In this document: positions 46,130 through 58,639 of the stretch, piece by piece
Layout of the letters: every line of letters starts with the position of its first letter
Numbering within the stretch: position 1 is the first letter of the stretch
DNA from: Pinus tabuliformis
Lineage: Eukaryota > Streptophyta > Pinopsida > Pinales > Pinaceae
Direction: 5' to 3'
DNA: 64,000 nucleotides
Assembly: GCA_031772625.1 (NCBI GenBank)
Contig: CM062816.1
Span: forward strand, 832,388,071 to 832,452,070
Made by a program: the position numbers and the translations under genes
Notes under the pieces: generated by a model
Databases searched by the model: none
Told to the model about the DNA's origin: nothing
What the model saw: only the letters and a program-made list of their open reading frames with translations

Positions 46130-47520
46130 GTTCATATATCATCATATTTTTTAACTCTAAGGAACATAGTACAATAATATGAAAATTCTTTTACAATTAG
46201 TTCATAGACATATGCTCAACATTCAGTAATTGTTACAATATGATTCTAATCATGCTTTTATATAACTCTATAAAAATTCATCAAACTAAAATTGATATGA
46301 ATATGGCTATAGATTCAAAGCAGAGTATCGAGAATGAAAAATAAAAGATTTGAGAGTACAAAATAAAGTATCGGGAAAGAAATACATTTTTATAATCATT
46401 TGGCTTCGATTTTATTAATATTTGGTTCGATGGTCTACTCATGTTTATTCATCATGATCCCTTGCTTCGATGAATTGAACAATTGTTGATATGCATTGAA
46501 ACCACCATCGTTGACTCAATCATTAACCATCATGTCCATGTGTCCTACTTTCCTATTTGATTGAGTTGATGAATGAATATCCGTATTCATGATGTCTTTT
46601 GCCACATCCAACTCATGATTTATCTTCTAGCTTATCAAAACCATCCAAATCAATGGTTCTTCCATGATTTAGCTATAGTTTTTATGGTTAGTACAAAATC
46701 ATAGATTCTTGTAGTGACCTATCACTGAATATATCATCAAAGTTCATATATCATCAGATTTTTTAACTCTATGGAACATAGTACAATAATATGAAAATTC
46801 TTTTACAATTAGTTCATAGACATATGCTCAACATTTTATAATTGTAATAATATTTTTCATGATGTCTTTTTCCTTATCCAACTCATGATTTATCTTCTAG
46901 ATTATCAAAACCATCCAAATCAATCGTTCTTCCATGATTTAGCTATAGTTTTTATGTTTAGTACAAAATCATAAATTCTTGTAGTGATTTTTTTTTTTTT
47001 CCGAAGGTGGCAAAACCTAGTGACTTATTACCTAATAGCTTTTAATCAAAATTACCAATGCACAAAAATGAAAAATGCATAAATTAAAACAAATTACCTT
47101 AAAATACATTAATTATGAATAATCATATAGAAAGTAGGTTTGTGACAAATATGAAGTGGAAAAATGAGAGAAAAGACATGGAAAAAAGGGTTTGTGAACA
47201 TTTGTTTGGGGGGAATAGGTAATAAAAATAGTGAAATTTAAAGCCCAATAAAGCCTTCTTATGAAGATTATCATAAGAAGTAAGGTTATGCCTTATGTAA
47301 CAAGCTATGCTTTGAATACCCATGTCAGAGAATATCTTTTACCAAATCCACCAAGGGCATATCCATCTATGTTTAGGGCAAAAGATTCTTCTTGCTCCCA
47401 TGTTTCAACAAGCAAGATATTGTAAATTTCACTAGACATCAAACATCCTTTACTCCATGGAAAGTTATGATGCTCCTACAAAAGGGATCATAAGTTTACA
47501 AATTTCTATTTATTATAATT
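46130..47520. repeat. Serial partial copies of arm sequence
   Basis: Segments of 43,937-44,995 recur in order and in the same orientation. One piece at about 46,160-46,735 matches 43,937-44,504. A second at about 46,770-46,850 restarts at the same point and then jumps ahead to sequence matching about 44,365. A last piece to about 47,520 follows a T-run insertion near 46,990. Joins at 46,130 and 46,736 share the words ATATATCATCA and TTTTTTAACTCTA. Confidence 0.75.
47305..47475 (-). pseudogene. Exon-like segment B, copy 2 (loop)
   Basis: Third occurrence of the 171-nt segment, still bounded by the acceptor-like TTTTGTAG and the same stop position. It lies within the serially copied block. Confidence 0.45.
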
Positions 47521-48548
47521 ATTTTGTGGTTTTTATTCCTCATAATTGCATTTTTATTTCTAATTATTGTTCATTTTCCTTCCTTCTTTATATTTTTTAT
47601 TTCTTGAACTTCCTTCCCTAATTCAACTTGATCTATTGGAATGAGATTATTATTTATAGATATTATTATCCATTTTAGATTAAAAGTTTTAGTCACCATT
47701 CAATATTTATAACCACTACAACATGCCTTAGCTAACTCTTGTTAACCTATTTTATGTTTATTTTCCTTACGCAATCTCTTTGCTTCCATGATGTAGTTTG
47801 TTTCAATTTGTAACTTGTTTTGTAGCACTTCCTTGACTACTTATAATGTATCTTCTTCCCATTACTCTTTTAAGAAAAAATTTATGATGTATAAAGGTAT
47901 TTTATTGTGCCTATGATTTGAATTTATTAACTTATTCATTTACACTTATGTGATGGGTTTGATATCTAATTTACCTTTGAGACTATTTAAGGATAAATTA
48001 TTGTACATCTTGTCCTCTAATTACTTGATCTTGTAATTTATTAAAGGAATTTTTTCAATTATCAAAATCATCTTCCTTTCTTAGTTGCTTCAATCCATGA
48101 GGTTTTTCTTATTTATTAGGGTTTAATTTCTATTTTTACACCTACTCTCTACATTGTTTTTTTAATTATTATTCTTGTTGTTGTTAATGTTGTTGTTGTT
48201 ATTATTATTATTATTATTATTATGTATCTATAGGAATCATAAACTTGGCTAGGATCATACTCGCGTGACATGGGATCCATTCTAACTACTACCACTATAA
48301 CCTCTAGGTGTACCCCTATGTAGCTCCATATATGGTCCACATAGTAAATTAGGGGTTTCAAACTGCGAGCCTCAAATTTTCACAACATATTCACGTCACG
48401 ATGATCGTCAATTGATTCACAACATCTTTATATAATAACATAATCAATGAGCTACACCCCTAAGGGCTCTCCAACTTTATTATTTGACTATTAATTTGTT
48501 TTCAAAAATTTTCTTCAAAGGATATATATTATAATCAAGAATAACTTT
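47521..48548. other. AT-rich loop sequence
   Basis: Non-coding, with an ATT/GTT microsatellite at about 48,170-48,222. No gene seen. Confidence 0.5.
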
Positions 48549-49184
48549 GTGATCCAGTGCTAAAATATAGGCTCAAAAATGAAAGTTTTCGGATTGATGT
48601 GAAACCTGAATGATCACGTACCCATACCTCCTCCCCATTTAACTTTAAATGCATATTTCGGAGGTCCTTTTAATAAGGACTACCCATGGCTTAATGGTAA
48701 CGACAGTATTTAATTAGCAAGTGGTTCACGGTTCAAAAATTGTAGAGTGCAATGTGGACTTCAAACAATTTTTGGTGGCCACTAAGGTACCATGTGGTAG
48801 CCTTTGGCTGGGCCACGTGGTGGCCTTCTGTTGATCCACGTCAACACAACAAAAACAATCATATTCAACCCATTCAGCACCACCTTAATATGCCACATGT
48901 CGCGATATCATTGGATCTTTTTGAAGCCCAGTCATTTGCCAAATCAGTAGGCCCAATCAGCATTCCACGTCAGCAGTATGGACTGCTGACTGGGCAACCC
49001 TACACAAAATTTTGTTTTGCCTTTTTGAGAAATCTATCAGAACTCATTTCTGGGAGCATACGATGTGCATTTCCCATGAAACGAGTTGCACCGGATTTAG
49101 GATGACAAGATCTACGTGGTGGTTTAGGTTTCACATCAATCTGACAACTTTGATTTTTGAGCATATTTTTTAGCACCAGATCAC
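48549..49184. mobile_element. Short terminal-inverted-repeat element (about 636 bp)
   Basis: The ends are inverted repeats of about 65 bp: left GTGATCCAGTGCTAAAATAT through GGATTGATGTGAAACCT; right the reverse complement with several differences. The interior has no transposase, so this is a MITE-like element. No clear target duplication is visible. The interior carries a tRNA-like promoter pair near its left end. Confidence 0.7.
48687..48740 (+). promoter_or_regulatory. tRNA-like RNA polymerase III promoter (A and B boxes), SINE-like head
   Basis: TGGCTTAATGG (48,687-48,697) fits an A box (TRGYnnAnnnG). GGTTCAAAAAT (48,730-48,740) fits a B box (GGTTCRAnnCC) except at its end. The spacing of about 32 bp is that of a tRNA. 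There is no full cloverleaf, so a tRNA-derived SINE remnant is more likely than a tRNA gene. Confidence 0.45.
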
Positions 49185-49486
49185 TCCTCCCCATTGGAAG
49201 CTTTTGGACCCCAAAAGATCTTTTATTACCAAAAATTTGGATGAGGGTACAACCCCCTCACCCTTCTAGTCTCAATCCACTGGAATTTTCCTGAATTCAA
49301 CAATTTAATCTTTTCATGACAACTGGTCTTTTTCATTGATTTTGGAGACTGTCTTGCTACTGTAGATACCATCTTGCTGCAATTTCCCAGAATTTGCAGG
49401 AAAAAAAATGTCCTTGAAGGAACAAACATATTCCTTCCTCGGTCGTCAATCAAAGGAAACTTAACAAACTTGGAATTCTTCTCACC
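49185..49486. other. Flank between the small element and the older gypsy
   Basis: No coding motif recognised, though it may belong to the degenerate gypsy to its right. Confidence 0.4.
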
Positions 49487-50365
49487 TCAAGCACTGTCGA
49501 CATGACAATGTTTAGCTTGTCTTGCCTTGTACATGGCTCGACTCTTGACCAAGTGTGTTTGCCATTGCCATGTACCATTTTGAAACCCCCAAGAAGAACT
49601 TGTGGAACCTATACCTTCTTTGTTAGTTTTCTTTGGCACTTTATCTTTGATCTTTGCACCCTTTAGCACCAACATCTCGTTCCCATCATTGTTCAACAAG
49701 GTTGCATGCTGCAACAATTTTACCTCATCTTGTTTACCTCTTTTAGAAGGCAAAATGTTAGAACCCTGAAAAAAATTATTACAACCATAGCAACCTTGAT
49801 GAAATCAAATTTATCATTGGATGCATCTCCTTGAAAGTCCTCATTCACAACATCTTTATGCTTGAACATTAACAAAGCAAAATTTTGACTTGCATTCACA
49901 ATTCTCTTCATTGGTCCAGCATGCATAAGATACAAACTCATCTTCTTTCTATGCGCTCTAACTATGTACTCAATTCCATTCTTGAATAAGTGATACTTAT
50001 TGTCATGGCGGTGAAGTATTTCTCTCCTATAATAAAGATATGGAATTCCCAAAACAATACTAGAAATCTGTAGCAGAACTACATCAAGTTCAACTTCATC
50101 AAGAAAGTTTGCGGTAATTGCAAATCTAAGGATACACTTCCTTGTTACATGCAAATTTGCATTCTTACATATCTAACCTAAAGGATACGTTATTGGATGT
50201 GGAATGGTTTCTAGATTTAACTTCTTGACTAATTCTTTAGAAATCAAATTTTCTTGAGAACCACTATCAAATAGTGTGTCAATTTTGGTGTGCCTTGAAA
50301 CAACTCTCATGTGGAAAATTTCAATTCTTGTTTCATCATTTTGAGTATCAATGGAATAACTTGAA
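49487..50365 (-). pseudogene. Older gypsy fragment: retropepsin and linker
   Basis: On the minus strand: TKIDTLFDSGSQENLISKEL (retropepsin active site DSG), then LHVTRKCILRFAITANFLDE, VELDVVLLQISSIVLGIPYL and YHLFKNGIEYIVRAHRKKM. This is the usual protease-to-RT linker of a plant gypsy family. One stop near 50,173 and another near 49,720 break it. The frame is cut by the LTR at 50,366, so this element was the target of the younger gypsy. Confidence 0.8.
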
Positions 50366-50667
50366 TGTTAGGTCCCTATACTACTTGTGTAACCCCTTAT
50401 TGTTATTAGTGCAACCCCCTTATTGTATTATTATGCCCCATAGAAGCCCACTATTGTTATTGTTGTGCCCCTACAATATTATTGTTATGTAGGCTGTGAT
50501 TGTATTAGGACGCCTTAGACTCCTATATATAGAAAGGAGGTCTTGTCATTTGTATCATCGAAGAATTGTTCATTTTTATAATGTAAAGGAGTTTTACCCA
50601 TCGAAGAGGTTGATTTTGAAGTTGTTGATCTATATTTTCTATCTTTTTGTGAGCTGGTTTCATAACA
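50366..50667 (+). repeat. 5' LTR of loop gypsy
   Basis: 302 bp, TGTTAGGTCCC...CATAACA. It contains a TATATATAG box near 50,524 and short tandem words built on CCCCTTATTGTTATTAGTGC, a minisatellite-like U3. Confidence 0.88.
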
Positions 50668-50669
50668 TT

Positions 50670-50681
50670 CGGTATCAGAGC
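50670..50681 (+). promoter_or_regulatory. Primer-binding site of loop gypsy
   Basis: CGGTATCAGAGC, one base from the usual TGGTATCAGAGC, 2 bp after the LTR. Confidence 0.85.
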
Positions 50682-51469
50682 TTTGGATTCTAGGTTTTCG
50701 CTGCTCCAAATAGGTCATCGTGTAATTTTCGCTATAACATTTTCTCTATCAAGTTTCAGGAGCTAAAACAAAAACCCCTTTGAGCCGAAATCGTTTTGAA
50801 CATGAGGTCTAATTTTCAGATCTTGTCTCGCTATATTTTCGGAGATATGATCTGAGGAAGTTAGGGTTTTTGCAAGCTCCAGAATTCCATATCAAACAAG
50901 TCATCGTGGAATTTTCGCTATAATTTTGTTTCTACGAAGGTTCAGACTCTGAAATTAAAACCCATTTTATCCAAAATCGTGGTGAATCTCGGGCCTAAAT
51001 TACAGATCTTGTTTTGTTATATTTGCAGAGGTATGGTCCAACACATTTAGGGTTTTTGTATGCTCCCAAATTACATCCCAAAAAAGCGACCTTGGGAAAA
51101 TCGTCATATATTTCTCTCTGAGCATCAGATTAAAATTTCGTAAGAAGTTACAAAAAGAGGACAGAATATACTTTTCTTTGTATTGTTTTTAGGTTCGAAG
51201 GTCGAAACAGTGACATGTGGCACTTCATACGAGTTCACTCTACTGAAAAAGTATATAATTAGGTAATCTCGGGAGATTGGGCACAACTCTTTCTTGGAGA
51301 ATCCAATTTTGATCAGACTGGTGTAATTGGAAAGAGGATGTAGAGGGCTACTACAAATCTCAATCTCAGACCTTGGAGATCCGAAATTTCATAGATACAA
51401 CGATTCAAGATTGAGCTTCTAAAAGCAAGAAAAAGAATTATTCAAATCAAGAAAATAGAAACACCTAGT

Positions 51470-54400
51470 AAGAAAAATTGGAGGGATGATTTGAATAATG
51501 TGATCGAAGATATGATCAATAAGATAAATGGTATAGAAGAAAAATTGAATGGACACCTATAAGATTGAAGAAAGACATGGAAGGTTTGAAGAAAGGTGGT
51601 AAAAAGTCACTACAAGAAAGGTTTCCTAATGTTGAAAAGGTAGTAGAGGAAACTCATGATGAGAACAAAAGAAATGTTAATCATGATTTCATAGACTCTA
51701 ACATTGGATTAAAGACCCACCATATTCCAAATATAGATATGAGAAAATTTGATGGCAAGGATCCGGTAACTTGGATACTATAGATGGAGCAATATTTTGA
51801 TCTACATGATGTGCAACTGCCACAAAAGGTACGTATTGCATCTTTATATTTAGAACCGAATCAGTTTTTATGGTATAGAGGGATTTTTTCTTGTAAACAA
51901 CTTGTCACCTGGTCAATTTTCACGGAGGAAATGATAACACATTATGAGGATACAAAGAATGACACATTATTTAGCCAATTGATAAATCTCAAACAAAAGG
52001 GTTCAATAGCAGAGCACATTGAGGACTTCCAAAAATTGAATATAAGGGTAAATGATATTCCAGAGAAGCATAGGATTGAAGTATTCATAGGGACTTTAAA
52101 TGATAACATCCAACATGAGGTTCGCCTTTGGGAACCTGATTCATTGGAGAAGACATACAGGTTGGCAAAAAAAAATTGAAAGCAAAATTATGGAAACAAG
52201 GAAGCCTACCACTCATAACTATAAAGATGGAAGTGTTGTTGCTCCTAGCCTTTCACCACCTACAAGGTTGACACCACAACAATTGGAAGAAAAAAGAGAA
52301 AAAGGGCTTTGTTACAATTGTGATACAAAATACACTAAAGGTCATAAGTTTGCTAAGAAGAAATTAATTTACATAGATGGGGAAGAGGAGCAAGAAAAGG
52401 AACAAGAAACGTCAAAAGAAGAGGATATACACCAGGAACCAATCCCAAAGAAAGAAGAAATGAATCTGACCATATCTTGTAATGCATTGACAGGAAATAC
52501 CACTCCTCAAACTCTCAAGATAGAAGGGCATATTAAGAAGAAAAAGGTAATAGTGTTGATTGATTCAGGTAGTACACATAATTTTATTCATTGTATGATA
52601 GCCAAGGAATTGAATTGCTTCCTATATACAGCACCAAAGTGTCAAGTAATGGTTGCCAATGGAGAAACCATAAATTTCTCTGGAAAGTGCCATAATATCA
52701 AGCTATCCATGGGAGAATATGTCTTGAATAGTCCAATGATTTCCATTCCAATGGGTGGTGCAGATGTTGTACTAGGAGTCCAATGGCTACAATCTTTGGG
52801 TATGATAGCTTTTAATTTTCAAGAACTTTTCTTAAAAAAAATTGGGAAGGAAAGGAAGTTGAATTAAGGGGTATCGCAAGGAAACCGGGAAAGATAATCA
52901 GCTCTAACAGCTTGAAAAATATTCTAAAGAAAGAACAATGGGGCATAATTGCACAATTATGTTCACTAGAGGTTCCCACATCGAAATCGTTTATTTCTCC
53001 AGATCTCCAAAACGTTTTGGACAATTATTCCGAAGTATTTGAGACTCCCAAAGGCCTCCCACCTATTCGTGATCATGATCATGCTATTCATTTGATTCCA
53101 GGAAGTGTTCCCCCAAACATCAGGCCTTACAAATATGCATATGCCCAAAAGAGTGAAATTGAACGTATGGTTGCAGAAATGCTAGAGGTTGGTATAATTC
53201 AACCTAGTCAAAGTTCTTTCTTTGCTCCAATGGTATTGATACACAAGAATTATGGATCATGGTGCTTGTGTCCGGATTATAGGGATCTCAACAAGCTTAC
53301 CATTAAAGATAAATTTCCCATTCCTGTCATTGATAAATTATTGGATGAATTACATGGAGCAATTTACTTCACCAAGTTGGATCTTCATTCAGGGTATCAT
53401 CAAATCAGAATGAAGACTGAAGGCATTCCAAAAACAACATTTAGAACTCATGAGAGTCATTATGAATTTTGGCCTTACCAATACACCTTCTGAATTTCAA
53501 GTTTTGATGAAATCCATTTTCAAACCCTTCCTTAGACAATTTGTGTTAGTATTTTTTGATGATATACTAATCTACAGAAAGTCTTGGAAGGATCATGCTC
53601 AACACGTTGACAAGGTGCTCAAACTATTGGAGGAGAAACAATTATATGTAAAAATATCCAAATGTTTCTTTGGAGTACAAGAGGTGGAATATTTGGGTAC
53701 TCATTTAGCTCATAGCTCATCTTATCATCCTCAATCTGATGGGAAAACTGAGATAGTGAACAAATGTTTGGAAGGATATCTTCATTTCTTTGTTTATGAT
53801 AAATAGACACAGTGGGTCAAGTGGTTTCCTCTAGCTAAATGGTGGTATAACACTTCCTTCCATACTACAGCAAAAATGACCCCATTTATGGCACTTTATG
53901 GATATCATCCACTGTCCATCACATCATCTTTAAAAGAAAATTCTAAGGTTCAAGAAATGGAAGATCACATCGAGAGTCAACAACAAGTTCTCAAACTCTT
54001 AAAGGATATCCTCACTTTGGCGCAGAATAGAAGGAAACAACAGGGAGATCAACATCACATCGAAAGAAGTTTTGATGTAGGTGACTGGGTATTTCTACGA
54101 CTACAAACATACAACCAAATGTCCCTCAAGCAAGCTAAGAAGGATAATAAATTATCACCAAAGTATTATGGTTCATACAAGGTGTTACAAAATATTGGTA
54201 CGATGGCATAAAAATTGGAGCTACCTGCATCTTCCTGAGTGCACCCAGTTTTCCATGTTTCATTCTTAAAGAAGCTTATAGGTGAGAAGATCCCAGTTCA
54301 AACAATATTTCCAAAAATTGATGAGGAAGGAAAAATCATATTGGAACCAGAAGTAGTCACAAAAAAAAAATCAACAGCTACGAAATTGATCAATTTTAGA

Positions 54401-54497
54401 GTATCTCATCAAGTGAAAGAATTTACCTGCTGAAGATTCCACATGGGAGGATGAGAATTTTATACAGAAGCATCCAAAACTACTCGAGTGTTGAGGA
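51470..54497 (+). pseudogene. Gypsy gag-pol of loop/right arm, RNase H and integrase core deleted
   Basis: Gag: RKFDGKDPVTWIL, a stop at 51,781, then LWEPDSLEKTYRLAKK. A partial zinc knuckle reads GLCYNCDTKYTKGHKFAKKK; the last Cys is not where expected. The retropepsin VLIDSGSTHNFI is at about 52,555. RT begins LPPIRDHDHAIHL with CPDYRDLNKLTIKDKFPIP, then a frameshift near 53,470, then FGLTNTPSEFQ and VFFDDILIYRKSWKDH. RT is fused at VEYLGTHLAHSSSYHPQSDG to the end of the integrase core, removing RNase H and most of the integrase. The integrase C-terminal part and a damaged chromodomain follow. Stops near 51,781, 52,177, 52,865, 53,804 and 54,209. It could not have been autonomous in this form. 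Confidence 0.92.
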
Positions 54498-54522
54498 CAA
54501 CACTTTTTGATGGAGAGGGGCA

Positions 54523-54686
54523 TGTTAGGTCCCTATACTACTAGTGTAACCCCTTATTGTTATTAGTGCAACCCCCTTATTGTATTATTGTGCCCATATA
54601 GTCCCCATGTTGTTATTATTATGCCACATAGAAGCCCACTATTGTTATTGTTGTGCCCCTACAATATTTCTGTTATGTAGGCTCTG
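54523..54686 (+). repeat. Truncated 3' LTR of loop gypsy
   Basis: Matches the first 160 bp or so of the 5' LTR, then changes abruptly at GTAGGCTCTGAATAAATAG. The left arm has the same break. Confidence 0.88.
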
Positions 54687-54725
54687 AATAAATAGAAATT
54701 TGTAAACTTACGATCCCTTTTGTAG

Positions 54726-54896
54726 GAGCATCATAACTTTCCATGGAGTAAAGGATGTTTGATGTCTAGTGAAATTGAGAATATCTTACCTGTTGAAACA
54801 TGGGAGCAAGAAGAATCTTTTACTCTAAACATAGATGGATATGCCCTTCGTGGATTTCATACAAGATATTCTCTCACATGGGTATTCAAAGTGTAG
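54726..54896 (+). pseudogene. Exon-like segment B, copy 3 (right arm)
   Basis: 171 nt following TTTTGTAG; reads EHHNFPWSKGCLMSSEIENI and then VETWEQEESFTLNIDGYALR, and ends in TAG. Same length and boundaries as the other two copies. Confidence 0.45.
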
Positions 54897-54899
54897 CTT

Positions 54900-56455
54900 G
54901 TTACATAAGGTATAACCTTACTTATTATGCTAATCTTCATAAGAAGGCTTTATTGAGCTTTAGATTTCACTATTTTTATTACCTATTCCCCCAAAAAAAA
55001 TTCTTCACAAACCCTTTTTTTCCATGTCTTTTCTCTCATTTTCCACTTCATATTTGTCACAAACCTACTTTCTAATTTTGATTAAAAGCTATTCAGTGAT
55101 AGGTCACTACAAGAATCTATGATTTTCTACTAACCATAAAAACTATAGCTAAATCATGGAAGAACCATTGATTTGGACGGTCTTGATAAGCTAGAAGATA
55201 AATAATGAGTTGGATAAGGCAAAAGACATCATGAATACGAATATTCATTCATCATATAAATCAAATAGGCAAGTAGGACACATGGACATGATGGTTAAGG
55301 ATTGAGTCAGCGATGGTGTTTTCAATGCATATCAACAATTGTTCAATTCATCCAAGCAAGGGATCATGATGAATCAACATGAGTAGATCATGGGACCAAA
55401 TATTAATAAAATCTAAGCCAAATGATTATAAAAAATTATTTCTTTCCCAATACTTTGTTTTGTACTCTCAAATCCTTTATTTTGCATTCTCGATACTCTG
55501 CTTTGAATCTATAGCCATATTCATAGCAATTTTAGTTTGATGAATTTTTATAGAGTTATATAAAAGCATGATTAGAATTATATTGTAACGATTACTGAAT
55601 GTTGAGCATATGTCTATGAACTGATTGTAAAATAATTTTCATATTATTGTACTATGTTCCTTTGATTAATTCCAAAAAGTAGTTCATCTTTTTTGTATGA
55701 ATTCAATCTAAATGTGTGTTGATTTAAGTTAAGATCCGTAGAAAATTAGCAAAAAAGACTTAAGTTAGGAGGGTCCACTATGTAGAATATTTGTTTCTTA
55801 TTTAATTTTATTCTAGAATTTAGTTATAGTTAATATCTGTAGTTTCCAATATGATTTTGATTTAGTTTCCAATTGGTGTTTATTCAGTTTGATATAATAA
55901 TTCCATTTTAAATGCACAGAGTATTGATTCCTTTCCAATTTTATGTTGCAACTTAAAGGTACAAGAAATTAACACTTATCCTTGGTTTGAAAATATTACT
56001 TTCATAACAATTGTAGAAACTAGCATTTGTACACATAGTTGGACATTGTAATTTGGCGATAAAAAAGTAATTTACAAATCATAAATTAGATTAGTCTCTA
56101 TATTAATTTTAATTGGTGTTGTTTAGTAGTTTTCATATAATAATTCTTACGCATGCAATGCTTATGCTTGACAAGATCACAAATCTTAGTTGATAATTAA
56201 ATTAAGAACTTAAATACAATTGAATTACCTAATATTTTTGGCATTTTTGTCATGGAAGCATTAAAGGGAATTAGTTTAAAGCATATAGGAAAAATAAATG
56301 GATCATCGATAAATTCATGGTAAAAAGAATTCATGAATAGGAAAAGAGATTCTAGAGGTAGATTTGTTAGAGGTAGAATTACTCCAGCTACTTGATCACC
56401 AATCATGGTGCAGTTTGGAATGACATTATCCACATCTACAATTTCCATTTTGTTT
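54900..56455. other. AT-rich right arm sequence
   Basis: Paired with about 43,140-44,770. No gene recognised; the minus-strand frame at 56,197-56,448 mirrors the one in the left arm. Confidence 0.45.
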
Positions 56456-56459
56456 GCAG

Positions 56460-57580
56460 GAAGAAGATGATGCTTAGAGGAGATTCCACATTACAGAGGA
56501 AAGGTTAAAGAAGAAAAAGGTGAGGAAGTTACAGATAGTCCACAAAAAGAAATATTCCAATTTCATCAAACTGGAGAAGAACTAAGTGGTGAAGAATTAG
56601 AGCTACCATATATTGACAATCTAACTGAAGAACTAGAATATTCTCTTCCATCCACTAAGAGATACAACTAAAACCAAGGGACATGGAGGAACATGAGAAA
56701 TAGTAGAAACAAGACAAGGAGGGGGACATGTAATTGATGAAAATGTTGAAGAAGAATTTGGTTTTCCTATTCAGGACATAACAACTAATGTCAACATGAA
56801 AAACACTTTATCGTCAATACTATTCGACTTTCATGGTATAAGAACAGAAGGTCCTAAAACCTTTCTCTTTGAATTTGAAGTATTATGTCGTAATTATGAT
56901 TACTTTTTTGATGCCCAAAAACTAATTTTTTCCATCCACTCCTAAGGATCGAACATTGTGATGGTTTATCACATTAGGAACAAATACTACCAAAATGTGG
57001 GATAATATGCATCAATCTTTTCTTGATAAATATAAGGATTATTGTGTAAATCATTATTTTAAAGAAGAGGATTTTTAAATGTCACAAATGGAAGATGAAA
57101 CGCTTGAAGATTAATTAAAAAGAGTTCTTTATAATGTCAAGAGGGTGAAGCAACAAAATTTGAATTTGGATATTCTTAAAATTCTTTTACTTTGAGGAAT
57201 TATAGATGAATGGAGAGATTTACTGAACCTTATGAGTAAGGGAGATGTGTCTCAACTAAGTTATCTAGAAATTTGTGAACTGCGCAAATACTTTTCTCAA
57301 CAAAAATCCTAGTAAGGGACCTAGGGATGTTATCTCTAGAGTTAGTGAGTCAACATCTAGTGGGGTAAGTAAAAATGAAATTGACAACTTGCTAGAAAAC
57401 ATTTAAACATATATTCTTGGTAATATATATATATTTGAAATTCAAACATAAAGAAAAAAATGTAGCATTATCAAAAAAAATTATGTGAATTTCCTTTAAA
57501 TAATGTTGAATGTTATGCTATAAGTGGAGAAAATCATGGAACAATAAATTGTCCATCTTTAACATGGTTGAAATAAGTTT
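56460..57580 (+). pseudogene. Gypsy gag remnant, right arm
   Basis: Reads FDFHGIRTEGPKTFLFEFEV, then TLGTNTTKMWDNMHQSFLDK, FKEEDF, LKRVLYNVKRVKQQNLNL and YLEICELRKYF across frame changes and stops. This matches the retrotransposon gag pattern (W..m...F..KY). A degenerate knuckle CYAISGENHGTINC near 57,515 keeps Cys, His and Cys at the right spacing but has Ile for the second Cys. No pol follows. Confidence 0.65.
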
Positions 57581-58639
57581 TTCAAGGAGACAATGAAACT
57601 ATAGAATAGTTTTGTTATGTTCCATTAAGGAGACCTTGGTAACAAGGATAAACATGTATTTCTCAAGACCCCACATAATAGTTTAATCCTTATTAACAAT
57701 GTCCACAACATAATTGGAATATATCTACATCCTCGCAAATATGGATATCATAGAAAACCCGAAACCAACCTTAGTAACAAGGATGGAGAGGGTCAACTTA
57801 TGGAGGCATGCCAATTTTCCATAATATCTTCAACAATAATACCCCCAATATTTATAGTATCCACAACAATTTTTAGGATATTCACATTAAGTCCAACATC
57901 CTTATCCTAAGTGTGTATTTTTAATTTTATTTTCATATATAAGAACATGATTAATATGTAATCAATAAGTTAAATGTGAATTTGAACATATTGTTTAAAA
58001 TAAAATAAAAGTTGTAAAATATAACATATTTCTTAGACTATAATTGTGTAACAAAATTATCATTTTTTATTCTTGAATGTAAAATGTAATTAATAAAATT
58101 TAATGCTTCATTTGAAAATAATATTTTTATTAATATTTTTTATTTTAAATGTGTATATCAATTATAACTTTTATATATTTTAAAATTTATAACCATTTAA
58201 AAAATTCTAAAATAAATCTTAGAAAAATTATATCAATGAAATGTGATAATCACTTAAAACTTTTATTTAATTTGAAAAAAAAACACTTAATCTATGTATC
58301 TAATTTCCTTTTTATTAAATATCTATTTCACCATGCTCAATTAGAATTTCCATTTCTATAAAACCTATTTTCAAGAAAATAACATTTCTATATGAAATTT
58401 TGCTCTACTTTCATAATTAGCATTCAAACATTTTATTTTACATTCAAAATTTTAATATTCATAAAACCATTTCGTAAACTTTCTCTTAATCAATTTTTCA
58501 CTACATTCATAAATAACCAACAAAACAGTACTATCCATATAATCCTTTCTTCGACCCTCTAAGAAAACACTAACATATTTCCTTCATCAATTTTACTCAT
58601 TTTAATGAGTGACATTTTTTTCCCATTTGGAATACCATT
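57581..58639. other. AT-rich right arm sequence
   Basis: Non-coding; inverted counterpart of about 40,930-41,930. Confidence 0.5.

Larger units (their letters stand above)
50366..54686 (+). mobile_element. Ty3-gypsy element of loop and right arm, 3' LTR truncated
   Basis: The 5' LTR is at 50,366-50,667, the primer site at 50,670, gag-pol at 51,470-54,497 and a purine tract at 54,513-54,522. The 3' LTR begins at 54,523 and breaks off after about 164 bp. It is inserted into the older gypsy protease. Because the 3' LTR is truncated, no target duplication can be read. The left arm carries only the part from RT onward, inverted. Confidence 0.9.

Noticed and set aside
48752-49105. 117-codon plus-strand frame inside the small TIR element
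   Set aside because: No transposase motif; the frame spans both the SINE-like part and the inverted end, so chance is likelier.
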